Below are positions 27,215 through 36,121 of a stretch of DNA of 64,000 nucleotides, one piece after another. This DNA comes from Stenotrophomonas humi. GTDB taxonomy: Bacteria > Pseudomonadota > Gammaproteobacteria > Xanthomonadales > Xanthomonadaceae. Location of the stretch: NCBI RefSeq assembly GCF_001431415.1, contig NZ_LDJI01000045.1:1-64000 (forward strand), given 5' to 3'. Below the pieces are notes generated by a model. It saw only the letters and a list, made by a program, of their open reading frames with translations. It had not been told where the DNA came from and made no database searches. Within the stretch, counting starts at the first letter, position 1. Each line of letters opens with the position of its first letter. Both the position numbers and the translations under genes were made by a program.

Positions 27215-29524
27215 TTAGAAACGCACATCCAGCGTGCCGAATACCTGGCGCGGGGCGGAGGCATGGAACACATACAGCTTGCCGTCCGGGTCGGTGGCGG
27301 CGAACACGCTCGAATCCAGGTTGCTGGCGTAGCGCTTGTCGGTGAGGTTGCTCACGTTGAGCGAGAGCTTCACCTTCTTCAGCAGGCCGACCTGGCCGAA
27401 GTCATAGGCGGCACCGGCATCGAAGGTGGTGTAGCCGCCGAAGCCCTGGTCGTTGGTGTAGGTGTAGAAGCGCTCGCCGGTGTACTTGCCGCGCAGCTGA
27501 GCCGACCACGGACCGGCGTTCCAGCGCAGTTCGCTGGACAGCAGCAGCTTGGGCGTATCGGCCTGCGTCTTGCCCTTGGTCGGCACCACGACGCCGTTCT
27601 GCGTGTAGTCCGAGTCATAGGTCGAATCGTTGTACGAGGCCGAGCTGTACCAACTCAGGCGTTCGCTGGCGGTCCACAGTGCAGTGAGCTCGGCACCGCG
27701 GCTGGTCACGCTGCCGACGTTGTAGAAGCGGTTGCCGCACAGCGGCCCCACCGGCTGGCGCGAATCGCAGGGGTTGTACTGCAGCAGGCGGTTGTCGAAG
27801 CGCACGTCATAGGCGGCCAGCGACAGCTGCAGGCTGTTACCGATCCAGCGGTAGCCCACTTCAAAGGTGCGCGACTTCTCCGGCTCCAGCGTCGCCTGGC
27901 TGTTCCAGGTGGCCTGGCTGACAGCCTGCGGGCCGAGCTTGAAGCCGCCCTGGAACATGGCGATGTTCTTGGCGAAGCTGGCGAACAGCTCCTGGTGCGG
28001 GTCGAGCTGGAAATAGACGCCAGCGCTGGGCAGGAAGCTGTCCTTGGCCCGCAGGCTGCCGGTGGCGAACTGGTTGTTGGAGCTGGGGGAGATCGGGGTC
28101 TTGGCCACGCCCGGCAGCGCGCGCGCATCGGAGCGGGCATCGATGGTCTTGAAACCGGCCTCCAGGCGCAGGCGGTCTTCCATCAGGCTGACCGTGTCCT
28201 GCAGGTACACCTGACGGGTTTGCCAACGGGTCTCCTGGGCGAACACGCCGGTATCCGGCTGGCCCTTGGCCAGGCCGCTGAAGTCGCGTGGGCCGTCCAC
28301 CGCACTCTGGTAGCGCGAAGCACTGCTGGTGTTGCTCTCGTACCAGCCGCCGGCCTGCAGGCGGTGGATCCCCATCTGCCATTCCACACCGATGGTGCCG
28401 CCGCTGCGCTCGATCGAGTACAGCGTGTTGCGGAAGATGATCGGCAGTTCCTTGGCGGTGCCCTTGTTCGACCACGCACCGCTGTTCCAGTTGTGGCCTT
28501 CGCCCTGGTCTTCGTGGTGGTAGCCGAGCACGCGCAGGGTTACGTCATCGTTGGGGAAGAACTCGGCCGAGGCGTAGTACAGGTCATCGTTGCGCAGGAT
28601 CTGGCCGGCGGTGAAGGCACCGTCGGCATCGGTGTCCGGGCCGCTGCTGTCGCAACGCGCGGCCACGTAGGTGTTCTTGTTGCAGTAGGCCTTGGCCACG
28701 GCCTTGTTCCAGTTCGGCGCATAGCCGCCCCAGTCCCAGCCCAACCCGCGCGCCATGGCGTCCTTGGACAGGTAGAAGTCGTTGGCCTGCGAGGTGCGCG
28801 AAGCGTCGGCGAAGCCGGTCAGGCGCATCCACTCGTTCTCGTATACCGCCTTGGTGTTGAACTGGCGGGTGGTGGAGGTGTTGTAGGCGGTCTGGTCGTT
28901 CCACAGGTCCGAGGTGGCGTACATGCCGGACACGTACATCGAGAAGCCGTTGTGCTGGCCGCTGTCGAAGCGGGCGAAGCTGCGGCGGTTGCCATCGCTG
29001 CCGAAGCTCTGCGACACGCGACCGCCCATCTGCTGCAGTGGTGCGTTGGAGAAATAAGCGATGGCGCCGCCGAGGTTGCTGGTGGACGGCGTGGACAGGT
29101 TGCCGATGCCCTGCGCCAGCTCGGCCATGCCGAGGTTTTCGGAGATCAGCGCGCGGTTGATGCTCAGACCGTTGTAGTTGTTGTAGGCGCCATCGCCCAG
29201 CGGCACGCCGTCCAGCGTGTAGCCGAGTTTGCTGCCGGTGAAGCCCCGCAGGCTCAGGGTCATCGACTGCTCGTTGGTGCCCAGTGCATCCACCGATTGC
29301 GCGTTCACGCCCGGCAGCAGGTTCAATATTTTCTGTGGACTCGTGCCTGGTGGCAGCACGTCCAGGTTCTCCGGCGTGATGCGCTGCACCTGGCGCAGTT
29401 CACCGCTGCCGATGACAGAGACGGCATCCAGTTCGGTGGCGGAATTCGGGCCGGCGGTTTCAGCGGCATGAGCAACGGGAGCCACGGCCAATGCAATGGC
29501 CAGGGCAAGCAGGTTTCGCGTCAT
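27215..29524 (-). CDS. TonB-dependent outer-membrane receptor
   Basis: A 769-residue receptor: signal peptide MTRNLLALAIALAVAPVAHA, a TonB-box-like stretch (ELDAVSVIG), plug domain (about 50-165, with LSLRGFTGSKLGYTLDGVPLGD) and a 22-strand barrel to the C-terminal phenylalanine (GTLDVRF). Such receptors take up bulky nutrients using energy from TonB/ExbBD. Pairing in an operon with a phytase-like enzyme suggests an organophosphate or similar ligand, which is inference. No convincing Pho or Fur box was found upstream, so the regulator is not evident. Confidence 0.9.
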   Translation of the reverse strand: MTRNLLALAIALAVAPVAHAAETAGPNSATELDAVSVIGSGELRQVQRITPENLDVLPPGTSPQKILNLLPGVNAQSVDALGTNEQSMTLSLRGFTGSKLGYTLDGVPLGDGAYNNYNGLSINRALISENLGMAELAQGIGNLSTPSTSNLGGAIAYFSNAPLQQMGGRVSQSFGSDGNRRSFARFDSGQHNGFSMYVSGMYATSDLWNDQTAYNTSTTRQFNTKAVYENEWMRLTGFADASRTSQANDFYLSKDAMARGLGWDWGGYAPNWNKAVAKAYCNKNTYVAARCDSSGPDTDADGAFTAGQILRNDDLYYASAEFFPNDDVTLRVLGYHHEDQGEGHNWNSGAWSNKGTAKELPIIFRNTLYSIERSGGTIGVEWQMGIHRLQAGGWYESNTSSASRYQSAVDGPRDFSGLAKGQPDTGVFAQETRWQTRQVYLQDTVSLMEDRLRLEAGFKTIDARSDARALPGVAKTPISPSSNNQFATGSLRAKDSFLPSAGVYFQLDPHQELFASFAKNIAMFQGGFKLGPQAVSQATWNSQATLEPEKSRTFEVGYRWIGNSLQLSLAAYDVRFDNRLLQYNPCDSRQPVGPLCGNRFYNVGSVTSRGAELTALWTASERLSWYSSASYNDSTYDSDYTQNGVVVPTKGKTQADTPKLLLSSELRWNAGPWSAQLRGKYTGERFYTYTNDQGFGGYTTFDAGAAYDFGQVGLLKKVKLSLNVSNLTDKRYASNLDSSVFAATDPDGKLYVFHASAPRQVFGTLDVRF

Positions 29525-29737
29525 CGGGAGAGTTGCCTGTCATGGAGGGACAGGCCATCCCCAAATGTCGGCCCGTCCTGGATCGTGGAAGAAACCGACG
29601 AGGCGAGCGGGGCCAGCAGAATGGCGGTGAGAGGCCCCGGCGTCATCGTCGCCGGGGCAGTCTTCCAGTATCGGATGACAGCAATATTTCGAATGTAATC
29701 CTGATTGCACGAACACACCGGAGCGGACGGCACCCAC

Positions 29738-29765
29738 AAAAAAGGCGGGCATCGTGCCCGCCTTT
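29738..29765 (-). terminator. Rho-independent terminator after the amino acid permease
   Basis: Ten-bp stem AAAGGCGGGC (29741-29750) / GCCCGCCTTT (29756-29765). On the minus strand it is followed by a T-run (A-run ending at 29743). It lies 26 bp past the permease stop. Confidence 0.88.
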
Positions 29766-29791
29766 CCGGTTATCCACAGAGTGCCTGTGGA

Positions 29792-31228
29792 TTACTTGCG
29801 CTGTCCCAGCACCGCGTTGCGACGGCTGTACAGCACATAGACCACCAGGCCCAGCGCGTTCCATGCCAGGAACCACAGCTGCGTGCGGGTGGGCAGGCTG
29901 AAGAACAGGTAGATGCAGCCCAGGATCGCGATCGGCCCGATGATCCATGCCAGCGGCGCGCGGAACTTGCGCTCGCGGCCAGCCTCGCGCTTGCGCAGCA
30001 CCAGCAGGCACAGACCCACGGCGGTGAACGCGGCCAGCGTGCCGGCATTGGCCAGCGCGGCGATTTCATCCAGACGCGCCACGCCGGCCATCGCCGCCAC
30101 CAGCACGGCGGTGAACACGGTGATGGTCACTGGCGTGCCCGTGCGCTTGTTCACCTTGGACAGGCCGCGCGGCAGCAGGCCGTCGCGTGACATCACAAAG
30201 AAGATGCGGCTCTGGCCATAGAAGAACGCCAACAGCACCGTCGGCAGCGCGATGATCGCCACGATGCCGATCACCAGCGCAGCAGTGCCGTGACCGAGCT
30301 CCCGCATGATCAGCGCCAGCGGCTCGGCGCTCTTGCCGAACACGGTGTAGCTCATCGCACCGACCGCAGCGGTCGCCACCAGCAGGTAGATGATGGTGCA
30401 GCCGATCATCGAACCGACGATGCCGATGGACAGATCACGGCCCGGATTCTTGGTCTCTTCGGCCGCTGTGGAAATGGCATCAAAGCCATAGAACGCGAAG
30501 AAGATGATTGCTGCCGCCGCCATCACGCCGCGCTCCACGCCATCGGCGCTCAGCGATTTGGGGAAGCCATAGGGCATGAACGGCTGCAGGTTTTCCGGGT
30601 TGAACGCCGGCAGTGCGACCGCCACGAACACCGCCAGCGCGATCAGCTTCAGCACCACCAGCACCGCATTGAGCGTGGCGCTTTCCTTGGTGCCGACCAT
30701 CAACATGCCGGCAACCAGGAAGGTGATGACGATGGCGGGCAGGTTGATGAAACCGCCTTCCACGTGCGGGCCGGCGGCCAGTGCCTGCGGCAGCATCACA
30801 TTCCAGCCGAAAGCAGTGTGCAGCCACTCCAGGAAGCCGACGAAGTAGCCTGACCAGCCCACCGCGACGGTGCTGACCACCAGCGAGTACTCCAGGATCA
30901 GGCTCCAGCCCACCACCCAGGCGACGGTCTCGCCCAGTGCGCTGTAGCTGTAGGTATAGGCGCTGCCGGCGGCCGGCATCATCGTCGACAGCTCGGCATA
31001 GGCCAGCGCCGCACAGGCGCAGATCACGCCGGCGATGATGAAGGACAGCAGCACCGCAGGGCCGGCCTTGTCCGCACCCACGCCGATCAGCGTGTAGATG
31101 CCGGTACCGACGATGGCACCGATGCCCAGCGCAACCAGATGGGGCCAACTCAGCGTGGGGATCAGCCGGCGGCCTTCCTCATGTTCGGTGAGCTGGTCGA
31201 TGGACTTGCGCCGGAGCCAGGATTGCAT
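29792..31228 (-). CDS. APC-family amino acid permease
   Basis: A 478-residue inner-membrane transporter with about 12 to 14 hydrophobic segments. The first helix carries the APC substrate motif GIGAIVGTGIYTLIG, and ELSTMMPAAGSAYTYSY is the conserved second motif. The cytoplasmic start MQSWLRRKSIDQLTEHEEG resembles cationic amino acid transporters (CAT/YfnA group). Function is amino acid uptake by proton symport or exchange; substrate cannot be read from the sequence, though the CAT-like N-terminus favours basic or broad-range amino acids. Single-gene unit with its own terminator. Confidence 0.88.
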   Translation of the reverse strand: MQSWLRRKSIDQLTEHEEGRRLIPTLSWPHLVALGIGAIVGTGIYTLIGVGADKAGPAVLLSFIIAGVICACAALAYAELSTMMPAAGSAYTYSYSALGETVAWVVGWSLILEYSLVVSTVAVGWSGYFVGFLEWLHTAFGWNVMLPQALAAGPHVEGGFINLPAIVITFLVAGMLMVGTKESATLNAVLVVLKLIALAVFVAVALPAFNPENLQPFMPYGFPKSLSADGVERGVMAAAAIIFFAFYGFDAISTAAEETKNPGRDLSIGIVGSMIGCTIIYLLVATAAVGAMSYTVFGKSAEPLALIMRELGHGTAALVIGIVAIIALPTVLLAFFYGQSRIFFVMSRDGLLPRGLSKVNKRTGTPVTITVFTAVLVAAMAGVARLDEIAALANAGTLAAFTAVGLCLLVLRKREAGRERKFRAPLAWIIGPIAILGCIYLFFSLPTRTQLWFLAWNALGLVVYVLYSRRNAVLGQRK

Positions 31229-31377
31229 GCGGACCTCGCGGTTCGTAGTGATTCAGGAAGTCGGCGAGTGTCGCCGAATGCAGTGCAGCAAAGCCAGAAA
31301 CATGCACGGTTTTACTGAGCCTTGGCGGCTGCCCCTGCCATCGGTGACGGAACCGGCACAAAAACCGATGGCAGCCG

Positions 31378-31737
31378 TCAATGTGAATGGCGGGGATGGG
31401 CGCGCAGGTAGTCGCGTAGCGCCACGGCCTGGTTGCAGTGGGTATCGCGCGCCCCGTAGACCAGCGTGATCGGCCCGGCGTCGAGCGCATCACGCAGTGG
31501 CTTGAGGTGCTGTGGATAAGTGGCCAGTTCCTGCCAATAGCGCTGCTGGAATTCGTCCCAGCGTTCGGCGCGGTGGTCGAACCACTGCCGCAGCTCGGTG
31601 CTGGGCGCGACATCCTTCAGCCAGATGGCATGCAACGCCTCACGGCTGACGCCACGCGGCCACAGCCGGTCGACCAGGAAGCGCTGCCCGTCGCTGGCGC
31701 TGGCGGTCTCGTAGGCGCGTTTGCAGTGGATATCCAC
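31378..31737 (-). CDS. DUF488-family protein
   Basis: A 119-residue protein of the DUF488 (YeaO-like) family: RFLVDRLWPRGVSREAL, then WLKDVAPSTELRQWF and LRDALDAGPITLVYGARD are family motifs. The GTG at 31737 is chosen since GGAGG lies 7 nt upstream; the frame stays open a further 49 codons but into palindromic repeat DNA. Function is unknown; a nucleotide- or nucleic acid-related role has been suggested for the fold. It stands between the permease and the LysE gene. Confidence 0.85.
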   Translation of the reverse strand: MDIHCKRAYETASASDGQRFLVDRLWPRGVSREALHAIWLKDVAPSTELRQWFDHRAERWDEFQQRYWQELATYPQHLKPLRDALDAGPITLVYGARDTHCNQAVALRDYLRAHPRHSH

Positions 31738-31808
31738 AGTGGGCCTCCACGAAAGCGTGGGAATGACCGGATCGTACAGGGCAGCGGCGGTGTGAGGCCC
31801 GTGCTCTA

Positions 31809-31841
31809 GCCCTCTCCCGCAAGCGTCTTGCGGAGGAGGGC
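31809..31841. repeat. Palindromic extragenic repeat
   Basis: GCCCTCTCCCGCAAG pairs with CTTGCGGAGGAGGGC around CGT, with small bulges. It is the first of two palindromes in the 258-bp gap between the DUF488 and LysE genes. Confidence 0.6.
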
Positions 31842-31932
31842 CGATCGAAATGGGAGTGCCTGTTCGACGCAGGCGCTTCAACAATCAGCTTGAACGCGCG
31901 CTGCGCGCTTCCCCTCATCCGCCCCCCGGGCA

Positions 31933-31956
31933 CCTTCTCCCGTGAACGGGAGAAGG
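31933..31956. repeat. Palindromic extragenic repeat
   Basis: Perfect 11-bp arms CCTTCTCCCGT / ACGGGAGAAGG with a GA loop. The upstream flank (CCCTCATCCGCC...GGGCA) recurs, inverted, in the element inside recD at 48122-48231. Confidence 0.65.
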
Positions 31957-31995
31957 GAAGAGCCAAAAGCGGAGGCCGAGACCGAAGCCCCGTCC

Positions 31996-32619
31996 TTACT
32001 CCATCCCCAATCGCACCCCGAACACCACCAGGCACACACCCACCGCCCGGCGCAGCCACACGCCAACGCGCGGATAGCCAGCCAGGCGACGGGCGATGAA
32101 CTGGCCACCGAAGATCAGCACCGAGCACCAACCCACGCTCAGCACCGCGATCAGGAACGCCATCGTCGCCATCGTCAGCGCACCGCGCTGCGTGGCCGGG
32201 TCGATGAACAGCGGAAAGAAGGCCATGTAGAACAGGATGGCCTTGGGGTTGAGCACCCCGACCAGCAACGCCTGGCGGAACCAGCGCCGGCCATGCTGCA
32301 CGGCACCGCTGCCGTTGCTCCCCGCTGCCGGCTCACGCAGCAGCTGGTTGCCTACCCAGATCAGGTACGCCGCGCCGATGTAACGCAGCCCGGCGAACAG
32401 CATCGGATGCGCCTGCAGCAGCGCGGCCACGCCGGTGGCTGCAATGGCGATCAGGATCTGGTCGCCCAGCATCAAACCGGCCAGCGTTGCGTAACCGGCG
32501 CGTACCCCGCCGCGCGCGGTCGCGGTGAGCAGGGTGAAGGTGCCCGGGCCGGGCAACATCAGGAACAGAATCACGGCCACCACGAAGGTGCCCAGATCGT
32601 TGATGCCCATCCACGGCAT
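31996..32619 (-). CDS. LysE-family exporter
   Basis: A 207-residue membrane protein with about six helices. The LysE/RhtB signature is seen near the start, FLMLPGPGTFTLLTA, followed by GYATLAGLMLGDQILIAIAATG, and the second conserved loop LVGVLNPKAILFYMAFFPLFI. These proteins export amino acids or derivatives such as homoserine lactone or threonine. It ends 258 bp from the DUF488 gene and starts 15 bp after the exported deoxyribosyltransferase-like gene, so they likely share a transcript. Confidence 0.88.
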   Translation of the reverse strand: MPWMGINDLGTFVVAVILFLMLPGPGTFTLLTATARGGVRAGYATLAGLMLGDQILIAIAATGVAALLQAHPMLFAGLRYIGAAYLIWVGNQLLREPAAGSNGSGAVQHGRRWFRQALLVGVLNPKAILFYMAFFPLFIDPATQRGALTMATMAFLIAVLSVGWCSVLIFGGQFIARRLAGYPRVGVWLRRAVGVCLVVFGVRLGME

Positions 32620-32634
32620 GGTGTGGCTCCGGGC

Positions 32635-33180
32635 TCAGGGCGCGCGCTGTTCGGCCAAGCGCTGCTTCACGGCGGCGATCAATGCCGGCAGGTCGTCGTA
32701 GCGCGGTACGCCATAGCGGTCGCCGGTGATGTCCAGGTTGCCCTTGCGCCAGAAGCCGGCCGGTGCGGCCACCAGCAACTTGCCCGAGCGCGCATACAGG
32801 CCGAATTCCAGCAGCGTGATCGGGCTCTGCGTACCGGGGGTGAAATACATCAGCACGATGTCGGCCTGTTCCAGCGCCGCCAGCTCCCATTCCACCTGGC
32901 GGCGGAACTCGGGTTCGTCGGCTTCAGCCCGCCAGGCGGGATTCCAGTCGGCTCGGCGCGGGTTGAGCATCAGCACACCGTCGTCGGCCAGCGCCTGCTG
33001 CACCTGCTGCTGCCAGTCACCAGCCTTGCCCATCTCGATGCTGCCGGCCAGGAAGACCTTGGGCCGCGTGTCATGGGCGGGCAGCGCATCGGGCGAGGTG
33101 ACAGTCTGCGAGCTGGCGGCCAGTGCCGACAGCGGCAGCAGGCAGCACAGGCCCAGCAACAGGGAAGGCAGCAACTTCAT
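32635..33180 (-). CDS. Exported nucleoside 2-deoxyribosyltransferase-like protein
   Basis: A 181-residue protein with a clear signal peptide (MKLLPSLLLGLCCLLPLSALA) ahead of a nucleoside 2-deoxyribosyltransferase-like fold (Nuc_deoxyri_tr2 type): KVFLAGSIEMGKAGDWQ, MLNPRRADW, EWELAALEQADIVLMYF and SPITLLEFGLYARSGK, where the Glu of LLEFG is the candidate nucleophile. Family members are normally cytoplasmic and transfer sugars between bases or act on nucleotides, so an exported form is unusual. It lies 15 bp upstream of the LysE exporter gene and diverges from rmuC. The fold call is good, the substrate unknown. Confidence 0.75.
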   Translation of the reverse strand: MKLLPSLLLGLCCLLPLSALAASSQTVTSPDALPAHDTRPKVFLAGSIEMGKAGDWQQQVQQALADDGVLMLNPRRADWNPAWRAEADEPEFRRQVEWELAALEQADIVLMYFTPGTQSPITLLEFGLYARSGKLLVAAPAGFWRKGNLDITGDRYGVPRYDDLPALIAAVKQRLAEQRAP

Positions 33181-33259
33181 GGGAATGGACGGCGCGTGGG
33201 GGCGTACATGATCGCAGATGCGACGCAGCCGATGAGACGCAGGAGGCTAAACTTCCCTC

Positions 33260-34807
33260 ATGCAAACTGAAACCCTGATCCTGGCCGGCCTGCTGGTCGC
33301 CGTCGTCGTGCTGCAGCTGGTGCTGCTGTTCCGTCGTGCCGACAACACCGCGTTGGAGAACGCATTGCGCGAAGAACAGCGCATCGGCCGCGGTGAACTG
33401 CGCGAACACCTGGAGGCGATGACCCGCCAGCAGGACACGCGCATGGATGGCTTTGGCCGCAACCTCACCGACTTGTCCACACGCACCGACCAGCGCCTGG
33501 ACCTGCTGCGCGATAGTCTCACCGACGACGCCCGCAAGGGCCGCGATGAAAACAGCAACGTCCAGCAACAGCTGTCCCAGCTGCTGGGCGCGCGGCTGCA
33601 GGAAGTTCGCGACCAACTCGATGTCTTCGGCCAACAACAGCAGGTGCGGATGGAAGCCTTTGCACGTCAGCTGGCCAGCCTGCAGCAGGCCCTGCTGGAA
33701 GATACCCGCAAGGGCCGCGAGGAGGGCGCGCAGGCGCAGCAACGTTTCGGCGAAATGCTCGGCCAGCGCCTGCTTGAACTGACCCAGCGCAACGAAACCG
33801 GCATCACCGAAATGCGGCAGACGCTGGAAGCACGCCTGAAGGACCTGCAGGGCGACAACGCCGCCAAGCTCGAACTGATGCGGCAGACCGTCGATGAAAA
33901 GCTGCAGAGCACGCTCAACACGCGGCTGGATTCCTCGTTCAAGCTGGTTTCCGAACGGCTGGAGCAGGTGCAGCGTGGGCTGGGTGAAATGCAGCAGCTG
34001 GCGACCGGCGTGGGCGACCTCAAGCGCGTGCTGAGCAACGTCAAGAACCGAGGCGGTTGGGGTGAAGTGCAGCTGGACAACATCCTTGAACAGACCCTCA
34101 CCGCCGAGCAGTACGCGCGCGGGGTGAAGGTGCGCCCGGACAGCGGCGAGATCGTCGACTTTGCCGTGCGCCTGCCGGGACGCGGCAACGATGAAACGCC
34201 GGTATGGCTGCCCATCGACTCCAAATTCCCGCGCGAGGACTACGAGCGCCTGCTGGATGCACAGGAAGCCGGTGACATTGAAGCCGTGCGTACCACCGGC
34301 AACCAGCTCGAACGCGCCATCCGCGTGCAGGCCAAATCGATCAGCGAGAAGTACATCGTGCCGCCGCACACCACCGATTTCGCGGTGATGTTCCTGCCTA
34401 CCGAAGGCCTGTACGCCGAGACCATCCGCCGCCCCGGGCTGGTGGATGTGTTGCAGCGCGAGCACCGCGTGGTGATCGCCGGACCGACCACCTTCACCGC
34501 ACTGCTCAACAGCCTGCAGATGGGCTTCCGCACGCTGGCCATCGAACAGCGCTCCTCCGAAGTGTGGAGCCTGCTCGGTGCGGTGAAGGGCGAGTTCGGC
34601 AAGTTCGCCGGCATCCTCGAACGGGCGGAAAAGCAGATCAACACCGTCGGCAAGAGCCTGGGCGACGCCAGCCGCAAGACCCGCACCATCGAACGCAAGC
34701 TGCGCGGTGTGGAATCACTGTCGGCCGATGCCTCACAGGCGCTGTTGGGCGATCTTGGTGGCGATGACGAAGGCGAAGAACAGAGCATTGATGCCAGTGA
34801 CGCATAA
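33260..34807 (+). CDS. rmuC: DNA recombination protein RmuC
   Basis: A 515-residue protein limiting recombination at inverted repeats. An N-terminal membrane helix (LILAGLLVAVVVLQLVLLF) is followed by a long coiled coil (about 35-240) and the nuclease-like core with NRGGWGEVQLDNILEQ, PIDSKFPREDYERL (PD-(D/E)XK-type residues) and VMFLPTEGLYAE. Order and length fit RmuC. It stands 79 bp from the divergent deoxyribosyltransferase-like gene. Confidence 0.93.
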   Translation: MQTETLILAGLLVAVVVLQLVLLFRRADNTALENALREEQRIGRGELREHLEAMTRQQDTRMDGFGRNLTDLSTRTDQRLDLLRDSLTDDARKGRDENSNVQQQLSQLLGARLQEVRDQLDVFGQQQQVRMEAFARQLASLQQALLEDTRKGREEGAQAQQRFGEMLGQRLLELTQRNETGITEMRQTLEARLKDLQGDNAAKLELMRQTVDEKLQSTLNTRLDSSFKLVSERLEQVQRGLGEMQQLATGVGDLKRVLSNVKNRGGWGEVQLDNILEQTLTAEQYARGVKVRPDSGEIVDFAVRLPGRGNDETPVWLPIDSKFPREDYERLLDAQEAGDIEAVRTTGNQLERAIRVQAKSISEKYIVPPHTTDFAVMFLPTEGLYAETIRRPGLVDVLQREHRVVIAGPTTFTALLNSLQMGFRTLAIEQRSSEVWSLLGAVKGEFGKFAGILERAEKQINTVGKSLGDASRKTRTIERKLRGVESLSADASQALLGDLGGDDEGEEQSIDASDA

Positions 34808-34860
34808 GCGGCGGGCTGCCGGTTTATGCTTGCGCTCCATCACCCCACCAGGAACACGCT

Positions 34861-35406
34861 ATGACTGCTTCCGTGTACGACACCGCGCTGACCACCATTG
34901 ACGGCGCACCGGCTTCGCTGGGCGACTATCGTGGCAAGGTATTGCTGGTGGTCAACGTCGCCTCCAAGTGCGGCCTGACCCCGCAGTACGAAGGCCTGGA
35001 AAAGCTGTACCGCGAAAAGAAGGATGCCGGCCTTGAAGTGCTGGGCTTCCCGGCCAACAACTTCAACGGCCAGGAGCCGGGCAGCGAGGAAGAGATCAAG
35101 CAGTTCTGCTCGCTCAACTTCGATGTCAGCTTCCCGCTGTTCTCCAAGATCAGCGTTGCCGGCACCGATGTGCATCCGCTGTACCAGCAGCTGACCGCTG
35201 CGCAGCCGGTGGCCACCGGTGAGGGTCCGATGCGCGAGAAGCTGATCGGTTTCAACATCGAACCGAATCCGGCACCGGGCGTGCTGTGGAACTTCGAGAA
35301 GTTCCTGATCGGCAAGGACGGCAGCGTGATCGGCCGCTTCTCGCCGGACACCGCGGCCGATGACGCGGGCCTGCGCGCGGCAATCGACCAGGCGCTGGCG
35401 GCGTAA
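34861..35406 (+). CDS. Glutathione peroxidase (thioredoxin-type)
   Basis: A 181-residue peroxidase of the GPx family with Cys37 in NVASKCGLTPQY as the peroxidatic residue. The conserved WNFEKFLIGKDG motif is present near residue 141. Two family positions differ: the usual FPCNQF motif reads FPANNF, so the resolving Cys is Ala and the catalytic-tetrad Gln is Asn. Such enzymes reduce hydroperoxides with thioredoxin or glutathione. It follows rmuC by 53 bp and ends at a strong terminator. Confidence 0.88.
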   Translation: MTASVYDTALTTIDGAPASLGDYRGKVLLVVNVASKCGLTPQYEGLEKLYREKKDAGLEVLGFPANNFNGQEPGSEEEIKQFCSLNFDVSFPLFSKISVAGTDVHPLYQQLTAAQPVATGEGPMREKLIGFNIEPNPAPGVLWNFEKFLIGKDGSVIGRFSPDTAADDAGLRAAIDQALAA

Positions 35407-35480
35407 GCGACGCGAACTGGGTTGTCGGTATGAGCGGCTCCGGCCGCTCATACGAAAGCCGGGAACAAATGCCCAAACAA

Positions 35481-35506
35481 AAAGCCCGGATTCTTCCGGG
35501 CTTTTT
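35481..35506 (+). terminator. Rho-independent terminator after glutathione peroxidase
   Basis: Ten-bp stem AAAGCCCGGA (35481-35490) / TCCGGGCTTT (35495-35504) with a TTCT loop and continued T-run. Confidence 0.9.
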
Positions 35507-35563
35507 CGTTGCCATCTCTGATCAATGCGATGATCGGCCCTGATCGGAGTGGAGTCGTTGCAC

Positions 35564-36028
35564 ATGTTGATTCGTCCCTATCGTGAACAGGATTGGCGCC
35601 GACTGTGTGTCATCCACGATCACGCACGCAGGGATGAACTGCGTGATGCGGGATTGGCCAACGCCTTCCTTCCGCTGGAAGTAGCGGCCGAACGCGAAGA
35701 CCTGTTCGCTTACACCGTGCTGGTCGCCGAGGATGCAGGCGTGGTGCAGGGCTTCGTTGCCTTCAGTGACGATGAGCTGAGCTGGTTGTACGTGGATCCG
35801 GCCTGCTACCGTCGTGGCATTGGTGCGGCGCTGGTGGATGCGGCTTTGGCCCACGGACCGCTGTCGATCGAGGTGTTGGCCGGCAACAACGCAGCCCTGG
35901 CGTTCTATGAGGCGCGCGGTTTCAGGCAGGTGCGCATGGTCGAAGGCCGAATGCCGGGCAACGAATCCTTTGCGGTGCGCGTGCATGTTCTGGAATGGAC
36001 TGCCCGGTCCAGCGCCGAGGCGGTATAA
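35564..36028 (+). CDS. GNAT-family N-acetyltransferase
   Basis: A 154-residue acetyltransferase. The GNAT fold is shown by LIRPYREQDWRRL at the start, the acetyl-CoA binding motif A VDPACYRRGIGAALVDAAL (R-R-G-I-G) at about 85-103 and the motif B region NAALAFYEARGFRQV. The ATG at 35564 follows GGAG by 9 nt; an in-frame GTG 15 nt upstream is less likely. Substrate unknown. Flanked by terminators on both sides, so it is a one-gene unit. Confidence 0.85.
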   Translation: MLIRPYREQDWRRLCVIHDHARRDELRDAGLANAFLPLEVAAEREDLFAYTVLVAEDAGVVQGFVAFSDDELSWLYVDPACYRRGIGAALVDAALAHGPLSIEVLAGNNAALAFYEARGFRQVRMVEGRMPGNESFAVRVHVLEWTARSSAEAV

Positions 36029-36070
36029 CGCAATAATCCGGGCAGCTGCGTTGCGCACACCGGGCAGCAA

Positions 36071-36099
36071 AAAAAGCCCGGGGGAAACCCGGGCTTTTT
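36071..36099. terminator. Bidirectional terminator between GNAT and mlaA
   Basis: AAAAAGCCCGGG (36071-36082) pairs with CCCGGGCTTTTT (36088-36099), flanked by A-runs and T-runs on both sides. It can end both the plus-strand GNAT transcript and the minus-strand mla operon. Confidence 0.92.
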
Positions 36100-36121
36100 T
36101 TGTCTCATGCGGCAAGGGCGA

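Noticed and set aside
29525-29740. A Pho-box upstream of the receptor-phytase pair
   Set aside because: Only a single CTGTCAT half-site on the minus strand; the 11-bp-spaced second repeat is not there.
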